From Candidatus Scalindua sp. (GTDB taxonomy: Bacteria; Planctomycetota; Brocadiia; Brocadiales; Scalinduaceae), in assembly GCA_021777035.1 (NCBI GenBank), contig JAIQZR010000170.1:1-62632 (forward strand): DNA of 62,632 bases, written 5' to 3'. Each line of letters begins with the position of its first letter. Position 1 is the first letter of the stretch. Position numbers and translations under genes: made by a program. The notes beneath the pieces were generated by a model, which was not told where the DNA came from, searched no databases, and saw only the letters and a list, made by a program, of their open reading frames with translations. This document shows positions 52,289 to 62,615 of this stretch, one piece after another.

Positions 52289-53707
52289 CTAATTGGGATT
52301 ACTTCCACACCATGTTAATTTTGGTTTCCTTGCTGCACGGACAATGTCAAGCCTTCCGATTGGAGTATTCAGTGGCGCTTTAGTCAGTTTTTCCGGATCG
52401 TGTTCAGCCTCTTCCTTGATCACTTTCATTGCGTCTATGAATGCATCCAGATTTTCTTTTGTTTCTGTTTCGGTAGGTTCGATCAGCATAGCACCTTTGA
52501 CAATTAACGGGAAATAGATTGTTGGTGGATGAAAACCAAAATCCATAAGGCGCTTGGCAATATCATTTGTAGTTATACCGTTTGGCATCCAACTATCATC
52601 GATAATAAATTCATGTTGGCATGTTCTGTCATATTGCAGATGGTAATGTTTTTTCAATTTCTCTTTCATATAATTTGCGTTAATGACAGCATTTTCAGCA
52701 ACGTTTCTTAGTCCGGACGATCCGACAGCCCTTATGTAAGAGTAAGCCCTGAGGAGAATACTAAAATTTCCGTAATAGGAGTGTGTCCTGCCAATAGACT
52801 CTTTTGATTGCTCAAATACCAATTCATCATTCTTCTTAACAATCCTGGGATTTGGCAGAAATGGTTCCAGCTTTTTAATGACACCAACAGGGCCGGAACC
52901 TGGACCTCCGCCTCCATGGGGTGTTGAAAATGTTTTATGCAGATTAAGGTGCATAACGTCTATCCCAAAATCGCCCGGTTTGACTATTCCCAGCATCGGA
53001 TTCATATTGGCGCCATCGAGATAGCACAGTCCACCATGGTCGTGGATTATTTTAGTGATTTCCAGGATATTTTCATCAAATATTCCTAATGTATTCGGGT
53101 TTGTTATCATGATGCCTACAATATCTTTGCTCATCTTTTGTCGTAAATCGTCAAGGTCAATTCCTCCGGACAGAGCTGATTTCACCTGAACCGGCTCAAA
53201 TTCACACCGTGAAACAGATGCGGGATTAGTCCCATGGGCAGAGTTCGGAATAATGACTTTTGTACGCTTCTCACCTCTCTTTTTAAACCATGCGTCCATA
53301 ATCATTATACCGGTAGATTCGCCGTGTGCACCGGCAGCCGGTTGTGTTGAAAAGGCATGCATTCCCGTGATCTCGCAAAGATATTCCTGTAACTGATATA
53401 TTATTTCCAGTGCACCTTTGTTGTGTTGTGATAATGGGTGTATATTAAATTCAGGGATTTTTGCCACTACCTCATTTATTTTTGGATTATACTTCATCGT
53501 GCAACTACCTAACGGATATGGCCCGTTGTCCACGCTAAAGTTAGATTTGGAAAGATTTGTGTAATGTCTGACAACTTCGACTTCAGAGAGTTCAGGAATG
53601 GTAATGTCAGCCCTCTGTAAATTACCTGGAATATTAGTTTGTATGTCTAATAATCTGACATTGAAAGAACTGCTTCCCTCTTTGGATTTTTCATTGAGTA
53701 ATTTCAT
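52289..53707 (-). CDS. gcvPB: Glycine dehydrogenase (decarboxylating) subunit 2
   Basis: C-terminal half of the P-protein of the glycine cleavage system. It holds the PLP lysine in LNLHKTFSTPHGGGGPG and has GPYPLGSCTMKYNPKIN near the N-terminus. Length 472 is typical for the split form. It overlaps gcvPA by 17 bases, so the subunits are coupled. With GcvH it decarboxylates glycine. The T-protein (gcvT) is not in the window. Confidence 0.95.
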   Translation of the reverse strand: MKLLNEKSKEGSSSFNVRLLDIQTNIPGNLQRADITIPELSEVEVVRHYTNLSKSNFSVDNGPYPLGSCTMKYNPKINEVVAKIPEFNIHPLSQHNKGALEIIYQLQEYLCEITGMHAFSTQPAAGAHGESTGIMIMDAWFKKRGEKRTKVIIPNSAHGTNPASVSRCEFEPVQVKSALSGGIDLDDLRQKMSKDIVGIMITNPNTLGIFDENILEITKIIHDHGGLCYLDGANMNPMLGIVKPGDFGIDVMHLNLHKTFSTPHGGGGPGSGPVGVIKKLEPFLPNPRIVKKNDELVFEQSKESIGRTHSYYGNFSILLRAYSYIRAVGSSGLRNVAENAVINANYMKEKLKKHYHLQYDRTCQHEFIIDDSWMPNGITTNDIAKRLMDFGFHPPTIYFPLIVKGAMLIEPTETETKENLDAFIDAMKVIKEEAEHDPEKLTKAPLNTPIGRLDIVRAARKPKLTWCGSNPN

Positions 53708-54980
53708 CTATAACCCTGTCTATATCCTCTTTCGGTGTCATTTCCGTACAGCAAACCAGATAACAATCCTCAAGATCCGGATAACATTTTTCCAAAGGAA
53801 TACCAATTTCTATATCTGGTAATTTTGACAGAATATCCTTGCTGATCCTTACAACAAATTCATTGAAGAAAGGCTTATCAAACACCATATCAATGCCTTC
53901 AATTTGATTTAACCTATCGGCAAAATAGACGGCTAATTGATTATTTAACTGTGCCAGTTTGCCCAGGTTCTTTCCGTAGGTAACGAGGTATACGGCAGCC
54001 GCAAGCGCACAAAGTCCTTGATTCGTGCAAATATTGCTCGTGGCTTTCTCTCTTCTTATATGCTGCTCCCTTGTGCAGAGAGTAAGGGCAAATCCTCTAT
54101 TGCCATGGATGTCAACGGTTTCTCCTGCGAGTCTTCCGGGAAGCTGTCTGGTATAAGCCTGTTTTGCTGCGATGATACCCAGTCCGGGCCCTCCAAAATT
54201 CATTGGGTTGCCAAAAGATTGTCCTTCTGCGGTAACGATATCAACACTGTATTCAGAGAAAGGTTTCAGCATCGCCCAGCTTAAGGCCTCTGTTGTGGAA
54301 GTAATGAACAATATGTCTTCAGCTTTTTTTCTGATCTCATAAAGGTCTTCAATTAAACCAAAGAAATTCGGATTTTGAACTATTATTGCAGAGCTGCCTT
54401 CTGTTTTGAAATTAGATGTCAGACCGTCTGAAATATCTACTTTCACAATCCTGATTCCATTTGCTCTGGCATATGTCTGCAGGACTTCATGATAAAACGG
54501 ATTTAATGCCCGCGATACAAGAACCTGCTTTTTCCCTTTTATCCTTGATGCAAGTATCATTGCCTCCGCAAGGCTGGTGGCCCCATCATACATTGAGGCA
54601 TTGGAAACATCCATACCAGTTAACTCGCAGATCATACTCTGATATTCAAAAATTGCCTGTAGAGTCCCCTGGCTGATTTCCGGCTGATAAGGGGTATATG
54701 ATGTGCTGAATTCGCCCCGTGATGTTATGGTATTTACCGTGGATGGAATATGGTGGTTGTAACTGCCACCACCCTGAAAAGATAGTGGCTTTTTATTCTT
54801 TTTTGAAATCTTCCTTAATTCACGTAACAGTTCAAATTCTGATAATTGATCCGGTATCTGTAATGAACTTTTCAGGACAATATTTTCAGGAATATCCTTG
54901 AATAGCTCTATAACATCTTGAACCCCAATATCTCTTAACATGGATTCTCTATCTTTATCCGTGTTTGGTGTATAGTCCAT
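53691..54980 (-). CDS. gcvPA: Glycine dehydrogenase (decarboxylating) subunit 1
   Basis: N-terminal half of the P-protein. Recognisable parts are SFQGGGSYNHHIPSTV, YTPYQPEISQGTLQAIFEYQ, DGATSLAEAM and GGPGLGIIAAK. Its 429 residues are normal. It has no strong Shine-Dalgarno and starts 41 bases after gcvH. The split P-protein is found in many bacteria and archaea, whereas E. coli has one fused chain. Confidence 0.94.
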   Translation of the reverse strand: MDYTPNTDKDRESMLRDIGVQDVIELFKDIPENIVLKSSLQIPDQLSEFELLRELRKISKKNKKPLSFQGGGSYNHHIPSTVNTITSRGEFSTSYTPYQPEISQGTLQAIFEYQSMICELTGMDVSNASMYDGATSLAEAMILASRIKGKKQVLVSRALNPFYHEVLQTYARANGIRIVKVDISDGLTSNFKTEGSSAIIVQNPNFFGLIEDLYEIRKKAEDILFITSTTEALSWAMLKPFSEYSVDIVTAEGQSFGNPMNFGGPGLGIIAAKQAYTRQLPGRLAGETVDIHGNRGFALTLCTREQHIRREKATSNICTNQGLCALAAAVYLVTYGKNLGKLAQLNNQLAVYFADRLNQIEGIDMVFDKPFFNEFVVRISKDILSKLPDIEIGIPLEKCYPDLEDCYLVCCTEMTPKEDIDRVIDEITQ

Positions 54981-55021
54981 TTATGTTATTATTTTCAATT
55001 AATTTTTTATTTACGTGAGGA

Positions 55022-55408
55022 TCAGTAGCATCCGGTTAGGTATTTACTATATTCTTCAGCAGTCATAAGATGATCCAGCTCAGCCACGTTTTTAATTTTT
55101 AACTTTGCTATCCATCCACCTTCGAACGGTTCATTATTAATTAGCTCGGGTGAATTTTCAAGGTCTTTGTTAACGCCCACTACTTCACCGCTTATGGGGC
55201 TGAAAATATCGCTTACAGATTTGATACTTTCAACAACACAGATGCTATCGTTTTTCTCGACATGTTTACCCACTTCAGGTAATTCCACAAATACAACATC
55301 TGTAAGCTGACTCTGGGCAAAGTCAGTGATTCCTATGATTGCAATATCATCATCAATCCTGATCCATTCGTGTTCTTTTGTGTATTTGCGATCTATAGGA
55401 TTTTCCAT
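55022..55408 (-). CDS. gcvH: Glycine cleavage system H protein
   Basis: Lipoyl-carrying shuttle between P-, T- and L-proteins. The lipoylated lysine is K63 in VVESIKSVSDIFSP. KYTKEHEWIRI opens the domain. I place the start at ATG 55408 (128 residues), where GGAGGA has a six-base gap; a GTG two codons earlier is less well spaced. The first gene of gcvH-gcvPA-gcvPB. Confidence 0.95.
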   Translation of the reverse strand: MENPIDRKYTKEHEWIRIDDDIAIIGITDFAQSQLTDVVFVELPEVGKHVEKNDSICVVESIKSVSDIFSPISGEVVGVNKDLENSPELINNEPFEGGWIAKLKIKNVAELDHLMTAEEYSKYLTGCY

Positions 55409-55594
55409 TATCACTCCTCCACAAAACCGTTAAAGCGGTCAACTTTTTTTTATAAATTTGATAATTTGTACTCGTCCGTATGATCGCATGGGTAGCTGCA
55501 TCACTTCAGTTGTGCAAATTACAGGGAATTTATACATGCCTGTAGAATGATGAGACACGCAAGTCACCTACCTTATTATCCTAATAAAAGTTTC

Positions 55595-55933
55595 TTATAC
55601 TGCAGTATCTCCCTGTTCACCGGTTCGGACTCGGTATGCGTTCATGACATCAAAAACAAATATTTTTCCATCTCCAATACTGCCTGTTTGTGAAACTTCC
55701 ATAATGGTCTGTACTGTCTTATCCATATCATCATCAGAAACAACAATTTCAATCTTGACTTTGGGCAGTAGGTCAACATTGAACTTCTTACCCTTCCACA
55801 CTTCACTTACGCCTTTTTGATGACCATGTCCTTTTACTTCTGAGACTGTTATGCACTCGCATCCAGCTTCCTTAAGGGCATCTTGGGTCATGCTAAGCTT
55901 CTCTGGTCTTATGAACGCTTCAATTTTCTTCAT
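55595..55933 (-). CDS. glnB: PII family nitrogen-regulatory protein
   Basis: Trimeric sensor of ATP/ADP and 2-oxoglutarate that controls nitrogen metabolism partners. With the start at ATG 55933 (112 residues) numbering matches E. coli GlnB: KGHGHQKGVSE is the T-loop start and GDGKIFVF the C-terminal signature. Position 51, the uridylylated tyrosine in E. coli, is phenylalanine (GKKFNVD). Control by uridylylation is therefore unlikely, while ligand binding residues seem kept. A GTG three codons upstream is an alternative start. No amtB or glnA neighbour is seen; it lies upstream of the glycine cleavage genes. Confidence 0.9.
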   Translation of the reverse strand: MKKIEAFIRPEKLSMTQDALKEAGCECITVSEVKGHGHQKGVSEVWKGKKFNVDLLPKVKIEIVVSDDDMDKTVQTIMEVSQTGSIGDGKIFVFDVMNAYRVRTGEQGDTAV

Positions 55934-56173
55934 AACTTTCACTTATCCTTTCATTAGTCTTTACATTTACTGTTTGGTAAAGTAAAAATATTTAATAACG
56001 AATCAAATATCTCTATAATTTGGTGCTTATGCGCCAATGCAGGTTAATCATACTTTATCGGCATCTATCTTTCCATACTAATCTAAAGAAAAACGTTTAA
56101 TAACAAAGCAAACAACTATATAATCCAAGTGCTTTTTTATGCATTTAACAATATTTTCAGCGAAAGGCAATAC

Positions 56174-58399
56174 ATGCAGAGAGCATTATCATTACTATTA
56201 CCTGGTATTATTTTACTAACATTATTTACAGGAAATCTGAGGGCCTTATCCTCGGATACTGAGGTAAAAAGCATGAAACATAAATCTGCCGATAGTGATA
56301 TCAAGAAGCAGATGAATAGACTCAAACTTGAAAAGAGCCCTTACCTGCTTCAACATGCAAGTAACCCTGTAGACTGGTATGCTTGGGGACCTGAAGCTTT
56401 TGAAAAAGCCAGAAAGGAAAATAAACCAATTTTCCTTTCCATCGGCTATTCGACATGTCATTGGTGCCATGTAATGGCGCATGAATCTTTTGAGGATCCT
56501 GAAGTTTCCAGGTTAATGAATGAGGTATTTATCTGTATTAAAGTCGACAGGGAAGAGAGACAGGATATAGACAATATATATATGCGTGTCTGTCAAATAA
56601 TGACTGGGAGCGGTGGATGGCCGTTAACTATCCTTATGACGCCTGATAAGAAACCGTTTTTTGCCGGTACATATATTCCAAGGGAGAGTCATCATGGCCG
56701 GTTGGGTATGCTGGATTTGATACCTCGTATTAAAGAGGTATGGGACACTCAACATGATGAAATACTAAAATCTGCGGATCAGATTACGAAACGGCTCAAT
56801 ATGATTGCTCAGAACTCTGCAGGAGATGGACTAGACAAATCCACATTAAAGACCGCATACGAGCAGCTCAAGGGGAGATACAGTGAACAGTATGGCGGTT
56901 TTGGCAATGCACCAAAATTTCCAAGCCCTCAGAACCTTCTCTTTTTACTGCGCTATTGGCGAAGCACAAATGATGAGAAGGCTTTGAGGATGGTAGTAAA
57001 AACTCTTCAATCTATGCAAAATGGCGGCATATATGATCACATCGGATTTGGATTCCATAGATATTCAACAGATTCTCATTGGCTTGTGCCGCACTTCGAA
57101 AAGATGCTTTACGATCAGGCCATGCTTTCAATGGCATATATAGAGGCCTATCAGGCTACTGGAAATGGAGAGTTTAAAGAGACCGCAAAGGAGATCTTTA
57201 CTTATGTCCTGCGTGATATGACAGACAGGAAAGGTGGGTTCTATTCTGCGGAGGATGCTGATAGTGAAGGCGTGGAGGGAAAGTTTTATGTTTGGACAGA
57301 AGACGAGGTTCGTCACGCCTTGAAAGGGGACGAAGCGGACTTGATTATAAATGTGTATGGTGTTGACAAGACCGGTAATTTCAGAGATGAGGCTTCAGGT
57401 GAGAACACCGGCGCTAACATCCTGCACCTGGGAAAGAGCCTTACAGAGATTGCATTTAAGAATAAGGAGTCAGTTGATGGACTTAAAGATCGTGTGGAAG
57501 CGGCCAGGCAAAAATTATTTGCTGTTCGTGGCAAAAGGATCCATCCGCACAAAGATGACAAAATATTGACGGACTGGAATGGACTAATGATAGCCGCACT
57601 GGCAAAAGGGGCGCAGGTTTTTGATGAGCCTAAGTATGCGGACGCAGCAAAGCGTGCTGCGGATTTCATACTTACTGATATGCGAAGACAAGATGGGCGA
57701 ATACTACACCGTTACCGTGAGGGGCATACTGCTATATTGGCCAATGTTGATGATTATGCTTTCCTTATCTGGGGGTTATTGGAGCTATATGAAACTGTAT
57801 TTGATGTAAAATACCTCCAGACGGCGCTTGATTTGAACAATGAAATGATAAAATATTTCTGGGATAAAAAGGATGGCGGTTTTTATTTTACTGCGGATGA
57901 TGCTGAAGAGCTTATCGTTCGGCAGAAAGAGATTTACGATGGTGCCATACCATCAGGTAATTCAGTGGCAGTTTTAAATCTGTTTAGACTGGCGCGCATC
58001 ACTGCGGATACCGGTCTTGAAGACAAGGCAAACAAAATTATGCTCGCTTTTTCTAAAGATGTGGAAAGTGCACCTTCCGGTTATACGCAAATGATGGTAG
58101 CGCTCGGTTTTGGCATCGGCCCTTCTTATGAAATCGTCATCGTTGGCGACCCTGACGCGGAAGATACAAAAGAGATGTTAAATTCACTTAGGAAACATTT
58201 TATTCCATACAAGGTGGTACTCTTAAAACCTGCCGGTCAGGAAACGGCGGATATAACTCGTGTTGCAGAATATACGGAATATCACTCAAGTCTAGACGGT
58301 AAGGCGACGGCGTATGTCTGTCTGGACTTTGCATGTAAGATGCCTGTGACTGAAACTAAAGAGATGTTAAAACTGCTTAATGTCTCTTCGAGTAAATAA
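56174..58399 (+). CDS. Exported DUF255 thioredoxin-like/six-hairpin protein (YyaL family)
   Basis: I start it at ATG 56174 (741 residues), where AAAGG is well placed and a signal peptide follows ([18 protein letters not shown]). The N-terminal thioredoxin-like domain reads [18 protein letters not shown] and then C95-H-W-C98, a CxxC redox pair. The rest is an alpha/alpha-toroid like that of glycan-processing enzymes ([33 protein letters not shown]). Homologues include human SPATA20. The reaction is unknown. An export signal is unusual, since many relatives appear cytoplasmic. Confidence 0.88.
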   Translation: MQRALSLLLPGIILLTLFTGNLRALSSDTEVKSMKHKSADSDIKKQMNRLKLEKSPYLLQHASNPVDWYAWGPEAFEKARKENKPIFLSIGYSTCHWCHVMAHESFEDPEVSRLMNEVFICIKVDREERQDIDNIYMRVCQIMTGSGGWPLTILMTPDKKPFFAGTYIPRESHHGRLGMLDLIPRIKEVWDTQHDEILKSADQITKRLNMIAQNSAGDGLDKSTLKTAYEQLKGRYSEQYGGFGNAPKFPSPQNLLFLLRYWRSTNDEKALRMVVKTLQSMQNGGIYDHIGFGFHRYSTDSHWLVPHFEKMLYDQAMLSMAYIEAYQATGNGEFKETAKEIFTYVLRDMTDRKGGFYSAEDADSEGVEGKFYVWTEDEVRHALKGDEADLIINVYGVDKTGNFRDEASGENTGANILHLGKSLTEIAFKNKESVDGLKDRVEAARQKLFAVRGKRIHPHKDDKILTDWNGLMIAALAKGAQVFDEPKYADAAKRAADFILTDMRRQDGRILHRYREGHTAILANVDDYAFLIWGLLELYETVFDVKYLQTALDLNNEMIKYFWDKKDGGFYFTADDAEELIVRQKEIYDGAIPSGNSVAVLNLFRLARITADTGLEDKANKIMLAFSKDVESAPSGYTQMMVALGFGIGPSYEIVIVGDPDAEDTKEMLNSLRKHFIPYKVVLLKPAGQETADITRVAEYTEYHSSLDGKATAYVCLDFACKMPVTETKEMLKLLNVSSSK

Positions 58400-58436
58400 T
58401 CCGGGGGGGAAACGGCTATTTCAGATTTTATATTGT

Positions 58437-58492
58437 AGTGAGGATTAAAGTCCTCGGTGTATTTTGTCCGGGGATGCAAATCTACCAGCACA
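58437..58492. repeat. Decayed palindromic repeat (family B)
   Basis: GTAGTGAGGATTAAAGTCCTCGG and TTTTGTCCGGGGATGCAAATC (in parts) match the right half of the repeat at 52157-52276 with differences. Confidence 0.5.
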
Positions 58493-58556
58493 GATATTCA
58501 CAAAGCCCGATGGATACGCTGATTAAAGTATCACGAATACTTATTAGGGGGAAATA

Positions 58557-59444
58557 ATGGAGATTGAAGGGGTTTTTCCGCCTGTTACGACTCCTTTTGA
58601 TGATAATGGTTGTATCGCATATAACCATCTTTCAGAAAATATTCAAAGGTGGAATGAGACTGATATTTCAGGCTATCTGATACTGGGTTCTAACAGTGAA
58701 TATGTTTTTCTAAGTGAAGAAGAAAAGCTTAGGATTGTCAAAACATCAAGAAAGTCAATTCCACAGTCAAAGAAGATGCTGGTCGGAACCGGTTTAGAGT
58801 CTACGAAGGAAACAATAGCATTTACAAGGAAAACTGCTGATTGTGGAGCTGACTTTGCTGTTGTTATCACTCCACATTTTTTTAAAAGTAACATGTCCCA
58901 TCAAGCATTCATGAAACACTATCTCATGGTTGCCGATAGCTCTCCTATTCCCGTACTACTCTATAATGTTCCCCCATTCACCGGTCTTAATCTAGAGGCT
59001 GAGACCGCAGCCGTGCTTTCATCACATGAAAACATAATTGGGATTAAGGACAGTTCCGGAAATGTTGAACAGCTTTCTGAAACAATTAGTTTGACCAGGG
59101 AGAATGAGTTTAGTGTTCTGACAGGAAGCAGTATAGTTCTTTATCCGTCCTTGTGTGTCGGTGCGACCGGTGGTATTATGGCAGTTGCCTGTGTATTGCC
59201 TGAAAAATGTTCGGACATAATCAGGCTATATAAAGATGGTAATCATGCGGAGGCAAAGGCATTGCAGATGCGGCTGATTGGCCCAACTATAGTGGTAACT
59301 TCAAGGTATGGTATTCCGGGGTTAAAGGCGGCCATGGATTTATTCGGGTATTACGGTGGGAGTCCTAGATTGCCGCTTTTGCCAATTGCTCCTGCAGAAA
59401 TTGAAGAGATAAAAAATATTTTTACAAGTGCCGGGTTTCTATGA
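58557..59444 (+). CDS. DapA/HOGA-family lyase
   Basis: A 295-residue barrel enzyme of the dihydrodipicolinate synthase superfamily. The Schiff-base lysine lies in IIGIKDSSGN and the Tyr motif in LLYNVPPFTG. GVFPPVTTPFDDNG opens it, and LGSNSEYVFLSEEEK replaces the GTTGE of true DapA. That change and the overall look fit the 4-hydroxy-2-oxoglutarate aldolase type rather than lysine synthesis. It overlaps ribD by four bases (ATGA), so they are cotranscribed, though the metabolic link is not clear. Confidence 0.8.
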   Translation: MEIEGVFPPVTTPFDDNGCIAYNHLSENIQRWNETDISGYLILGSNSEYVFLSEEEKLRIVKTSRKSIPQSKKMLVGTGLESTKETIAFTRKTADCGADFAVVITPHFFKSNMSHQAFMKHYLMVADSSPIPVLLYNVPPFTGLNLEAETAAVLSSHENIIGIKDSSGNVEQLSETISLTRENEFSVLTGSSIVLYPSLCVGATGGIMAVACVLPEKCSDIIRLYKDGNHAEAKALQMRLIGPTIVVTSRYGIPGLKAAMDLFGYYGGSPRLPLLPIAPAEIEEIKNIFTSAGFL

Positions 59445-60541
59445 AGAAAGAAACTTTTGACGATAATTATTTCATGGGAGTTGCAATCCGTCTTGCCAGG
59501 AAGGGCACTGGTAAGACTAGTCCAAATCCCATGGTTGGTGCCGTAATTGTCACGAATGGTAAGATCATCGGCCAGGGTTATCACAAAAAATGTGGTGATC
59601 ACCACGCTGAGATCAATGCCATAAACAGCACAAAAGAAAATATAAAGGGTTCGACTTTTTACGTTACTTTAGAGCCGTGCAGCCACTATGGGAGGACACC
59701 GCCTTGTGTAGACGCATTGATACAAGAGGGGCCTGAAAGAGTGGTAGTTGGTTCTCTTGATCCGAATCCGGAAGTAAATGGCAAGGGTGTAAAAGCCCTG
59801 AGATCAAAAGGTATTAAGGTCGATGTCGGGATACGTGAAGCTGGATGCATGCAGTTAAATGAGCATTACTTTAAATTTGTTAAGACTGGGATGCCTTTCA
59901 TTACCGTTAAGTATGCTCAGACGCTGGATGGAAGGATCGCGACTAAGAGCGGAGATTCGCAATGGATAAGTTCCGAAGCATCACGCAAATATGTCCATCG
60001 CCTCCGCAGTATACATGATGGTATAATGGTTGGCGCGGGGACAGTTGTAGCCGACAATCCACAATTAACGGTAAGGCATGTAAAGGGGAAAAATCCCTTT
60101 CGTATAATAGTCGACAGTAAACTTCGTATACCCATCAAGTCATCTGTCCTGACAGATGATAATTCACATCTGACTATTATTGCCACAACGTCCAGCACGC
60201 CTGCCGCGAAAATTGCAGAGGTTAGGAAACGGGGAGTTGATGTGTGGATAGTGAAAAAGGAGACAAACGGCAGGGTCAGCCTCAGAGAACTTTTAAAAAA
60301 ACTTGGTAAAAGAGAGATTATGTCAGTACTGGTAGAAGGTGGCCAGGAAATAGTCACCTCACTGCTCAAAGCAGGTCATGTCGATAAAATGATAATACCA
60401 ATTGCACCAAAGATTATAGGAAATGGGCTGGAAGCCGTAGGAGACCTTAATATAAATAAGATAAACAACGCCATCACGTTTTCATCATCTAAGACAATGA
60501 AAAAGGGTGAAGATATTATCTTTGAAGGTACGATTTCGTGA
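59441..60541 (+). CDS. ribD: Bifunctional riboflavin biosynthesis deaminase/reductase
   Basis: Deaminates and then reduces the pyrimidine intermediate of riboflavin synthesis. The N-terminal deaminase has the zinc site HAEINAI and EPCSHYGRTPPC. The C-terminal reductase starts near residue 150 (FITVKYAQTLDGRIAT) and has VEGGQEIVTSLL. Length 366 shows both domains intact. Other rib genes are not nearby. A repeat-rich gap of about 535 bases follows. Confidence 0.95.
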   Translation: MKKETFDDNYFMGVAIRLARKGTGKTSPNPMVGAVIVTNGKIIGQGYHKKCGDHHAEINAINSTKENIKGSTFYVTLEPCSHYGRTPPCVDALIQEGPERVVVGSLDPNPEVNGKGVKALRSKGIKVDVGIREAGCMQLNEHYFKFVKTGMPFITVKYAQTLDGRIATKSGDSQWISSEASRKYVHRLRSIHDGIMVGAGTVVADNPQLTVRHVKGKNPFRIIVDSKLRIPIKSSVLTDDNSHLTIIATTSSTPAAKIAEVRKRGVDVWIVKKETNGRVSLRELLKKLGKREIMSVLVEGGQEIVTSLLKAGHVDKMIIPIAPKIIGNGLEAVGDLNINKINNAITFSSSKTMKKGEDIIFEGTIS

Positions 60542-61077
60542 TTTATAATTTACGGTTTACAATTAAACGGAAGAGTGAAGAGAATAGTCCGTAATCTTTG
60601 ACCTATGAACGCAGTGTCATTGAATTAAGGCATCGATGTGTGCGGATTCGGTAAGCTTGCTGCCCTGAGCTTATTGAAGGGTTCAGTTCGAACGGCTTAC
60701 GATATTGTTTGCAAACGTAGTCAGTCTGGCGTTAACACTTGATGAAGTTGAGGCCCTGGAGGGGCCTGGTCGTATACCCTGAGGTTTCAATCCCAAGGTA
60801 TAAAGAAGGCACTCCTTATCCCGAAGTTACGGAGTATCTTTGTCGTAAAGCCTGGGGTTTCAACCCCAGGGGTATAAAGCACCCAATAAACGCACCCTGA
60901 ATGGGTGCAAGGAATTAAGGGTTCGAGAAAAGATCACGCTATTGCTTCAAAAACATATAGTTTCTTGTGATGAGAAATATATTTGGGATTGATTCTAGCG
61001 CCCCTTCAGGGCATTTATGCTGAACTATTTTATATTTAGACTTATTTGGTTTATTTGAAAATTAAGGAGGTATTAAA
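60542..61077. other. Repeat-rich intergenic region
   Basis: No gene is supported. It contains GGCCCTGGAGGGGCC near 60750, a decayed family C copy (GTATACCCTGAGG/CCCAAGGTATA, about 60772-60802), the good family C copy at 60843-60916, and a half-copy (GCGCCCCTTCAGGGC) near 61000. The end carries AGGAGG of the next gene. Confidence 0.55.
60843..60916. repeat. Palindromic repeat (family C, copy 2, inverted)
   Basis: TCGTAAAGCCTGGGGTTTC, AACCCCAGGGGTATAAAGC and CGCACCCTGAATGGGTGC (in order) are the reverse complement of the copy at 52051-52119, with few differences. Confidence 0.75.
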
Positions 61078-61563
61078 ATGAGAAAGAGCGCTGTCGTTTT
61101 TATGATCCTATTTCTTTTCCCTGTCTATTCATTTGCCGATGATGCGGGCCTTTCGCGTTTTTATCAGGAATATACAGAAGTCAGCCATTCTTTGATGAGC
61201 GATCAGGGATGTGTAAATGAGTTGACGGAACTTCATTCACTTGATGTGAATGCTGCTGATAAAATTGCAGATTTCTGGCTGTATAAGTCCAAGAGGGAGT
61301 GTTATGATTTTGTAGAAAAAATTAAGTCCGGTATTGATTTTAGAGATTTATATAAGGAGATTGATTTTTATATAGACAAAAAAACTACACCTGTATCCGG
61401 AAGAAAATATGAAGAGATCGAGCAAAAAACACAAAAAGAGGCGGAGCAGTGCCGCTATTGTGTCTACTACGAAAATTGGGATGAGATTAATAAAATGATT
61501 TCAGACAAACTTAAGGCGGTAAAAGAAGAAAAGAAAGAGAAAGAACAACGAGATAAGCAGTAA
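61078..61563 (+). CDS. Exported hypothetical protein
   Basis: A 161-residue protein with a clear signal peptide (MRKSAVVFMILFLFPVYSFA) and AGGAGG before the ATG. The mature part is helical and charged, with four cysteines (including CRYCVYY), and ends in a Lys/Glu-rich tail. No family is recognised. It is likely periplasmic. The exported DUF1566 protein follows on the same strand. Confidence 0.7.
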   Translation: MRKSAVVFMILFLFPVYSFADDAGLSRFYQEYTEVSHSLMSDQGCVNELTELHSLDVNAADKIADFWLYKSKRECYDFVEKIKSGIDFRDLYKEIDFYIDKKTTPVSGRKYEEIEQKTQKEAEQCRYCVYYENWDEINKMISDKLKAVKEEKKEKEQRDKQ

Positions 61564-61655
61564 AAATACTTGCCTAATTGTCTCATAAGTTTATAATCTG
61601 ATTCTTTGCAACTCTTAATATAATATTCTGTTTATTTAGATTTGAGGTTATAAAT

Positions 61656-62273
61656 ATGAGAAAATTCTTACTGTTAAACATATTAATTACATCTTTTGTG
61701 CTTCTTTCTGCTGCGGGTTTTGAGTCTGCAAATGGGGAGTACCGGCAACACGTAAAACTGCGCTCTACTTATAAAAGTCTGTACAAGGCAGATCATGACG
61801 GTTTTCAGAATTTAATGATTGGAAAGCTTGGTGGTAACCAGGAAGATGGCCGGATAATAGAGCACAACTATAAACTGAAAGTGATAGATGGCGATAAAGT
61901 AGTGATCGACAACGTTACAGGCCTGATGTGGCACCAGTCCGGTTCTGCCGGTTTTGGGATTACCTGGCAGAAAGCGGAAGAGTGGGTAGGGGAATTAAAT
62001 GAGAAAGGGTACGCCGGATTTCGCAACTGGAGATTACCTACCGTGGAAGAGGCCGCTTCTCTGCTAAGGCCAAAGAAGGACAGTGGCGGATTGTACATTG
62101 ACAAACTCTTTAACAGTGTACAAAAATATCTATGGACGGGTGATATCTACAAAAAAGAGGATCGATGGTTTGTTGATCTTAACCAGGGTAATATTACATG
62201 GAGCAGTAAGTACCTTTACGGTTTTAACAGGAACTTGAGGGCCAACTTCGCTCGTCCTGTTCGTGCATTCTAG
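61656..62273 (+). CDS. Exported DUF1566-domain protein
   Basis: A 205-residue protein with an N-terminal signal (RKFLLLNILITSFVLLSAA) and one DUF1566 domain: VIDNVTGLMWHQSGSA, WRLPTVEEAASLL and YLWTGDIY, then a C-terminal FARPVRAF. It resembles each half of the two-domain protein at 43640-44872. Such domains are often in surface proteins of unknown role. Confidence 0.8.
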   Translation: MRKFLLLNILITSFVLLSAAGFESANGEYRQHVKLRSTYKSLYKADHDGFQNLMIGKLGGNQEDGRIIEHNYKLKVIDGDKVVIDNVTGLMWHQSGSAGFGITWQKAEEWVGELNEKGYAGFRNWRLPTVEEAASLLRPKKDSGGLYIDKLFNSVQKYLWTGDIYKKEDRWFVDLNQGNITWSSKYLYGFNRNLRANFARPVRAF

Positions 62274-62335
62274 TGAAATGGTTTGGTACTCTTTTTTTGA
62301 TATTTTGATGTATATGTATAGGATATTCAAAGTGT

Positions 62336-62447
62336 GGTAGGAGCCGTCTCCCGACGGCGATCGTAAGTGTTCAAATGTAATAATTCGGTCGCGCCAACCC
62401 GCCCGAACGTACTGTTCGGTACGGGCGGGCGGGAGTTGGCTCCTACC
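62336..62447. repeat. Composite palindrome (element E)
   Basis: GGTAGGAGCC-GT-CTCCCG on the left pairs with CGGGAG-TT-GGCTCCTACC on the right. An inner palindrome CCCGCCCG/CGGGCGGG surrounds CCGAACGTACTGTTCGG. It is preceded by TGTATAGGATATTCAAAG and followed by GAAGGCTTAACTT, flanks shared with family D. Confidence 0.7.
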
Positions 62448-62492
62448 TGCATATTTTACCGAAGGCTTAACTTGGTGTATAGGAATTTCAAA

Positions 62493-62615
62493 GTCGGCGG
62501 GTAACCTGCCCGAATAGGTACAGGCGGGGAAACATGCCATACAAAATATTATATTTTTTTACTCGTAGGTCGGGTTTCCCCGCCTGAATAGCGAAGTCGG
62601 GCAGGTTACCCGACA
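62493..62615. repeat. Long nested palindrome (family D, copy 2)
   Basis: Same nested arms as 41302-41420, with slight decay of the inner left arm. It starts about 45 bases after element E. Confidence 0.8.

Noticed and set aside
55415..55594. Glycine riboswitch upstream of gcvH
   Set aside because: I looked for the paired GGAGAG-type aptamer cores on the minus strand and found none; only an AT-rich leader is seen.
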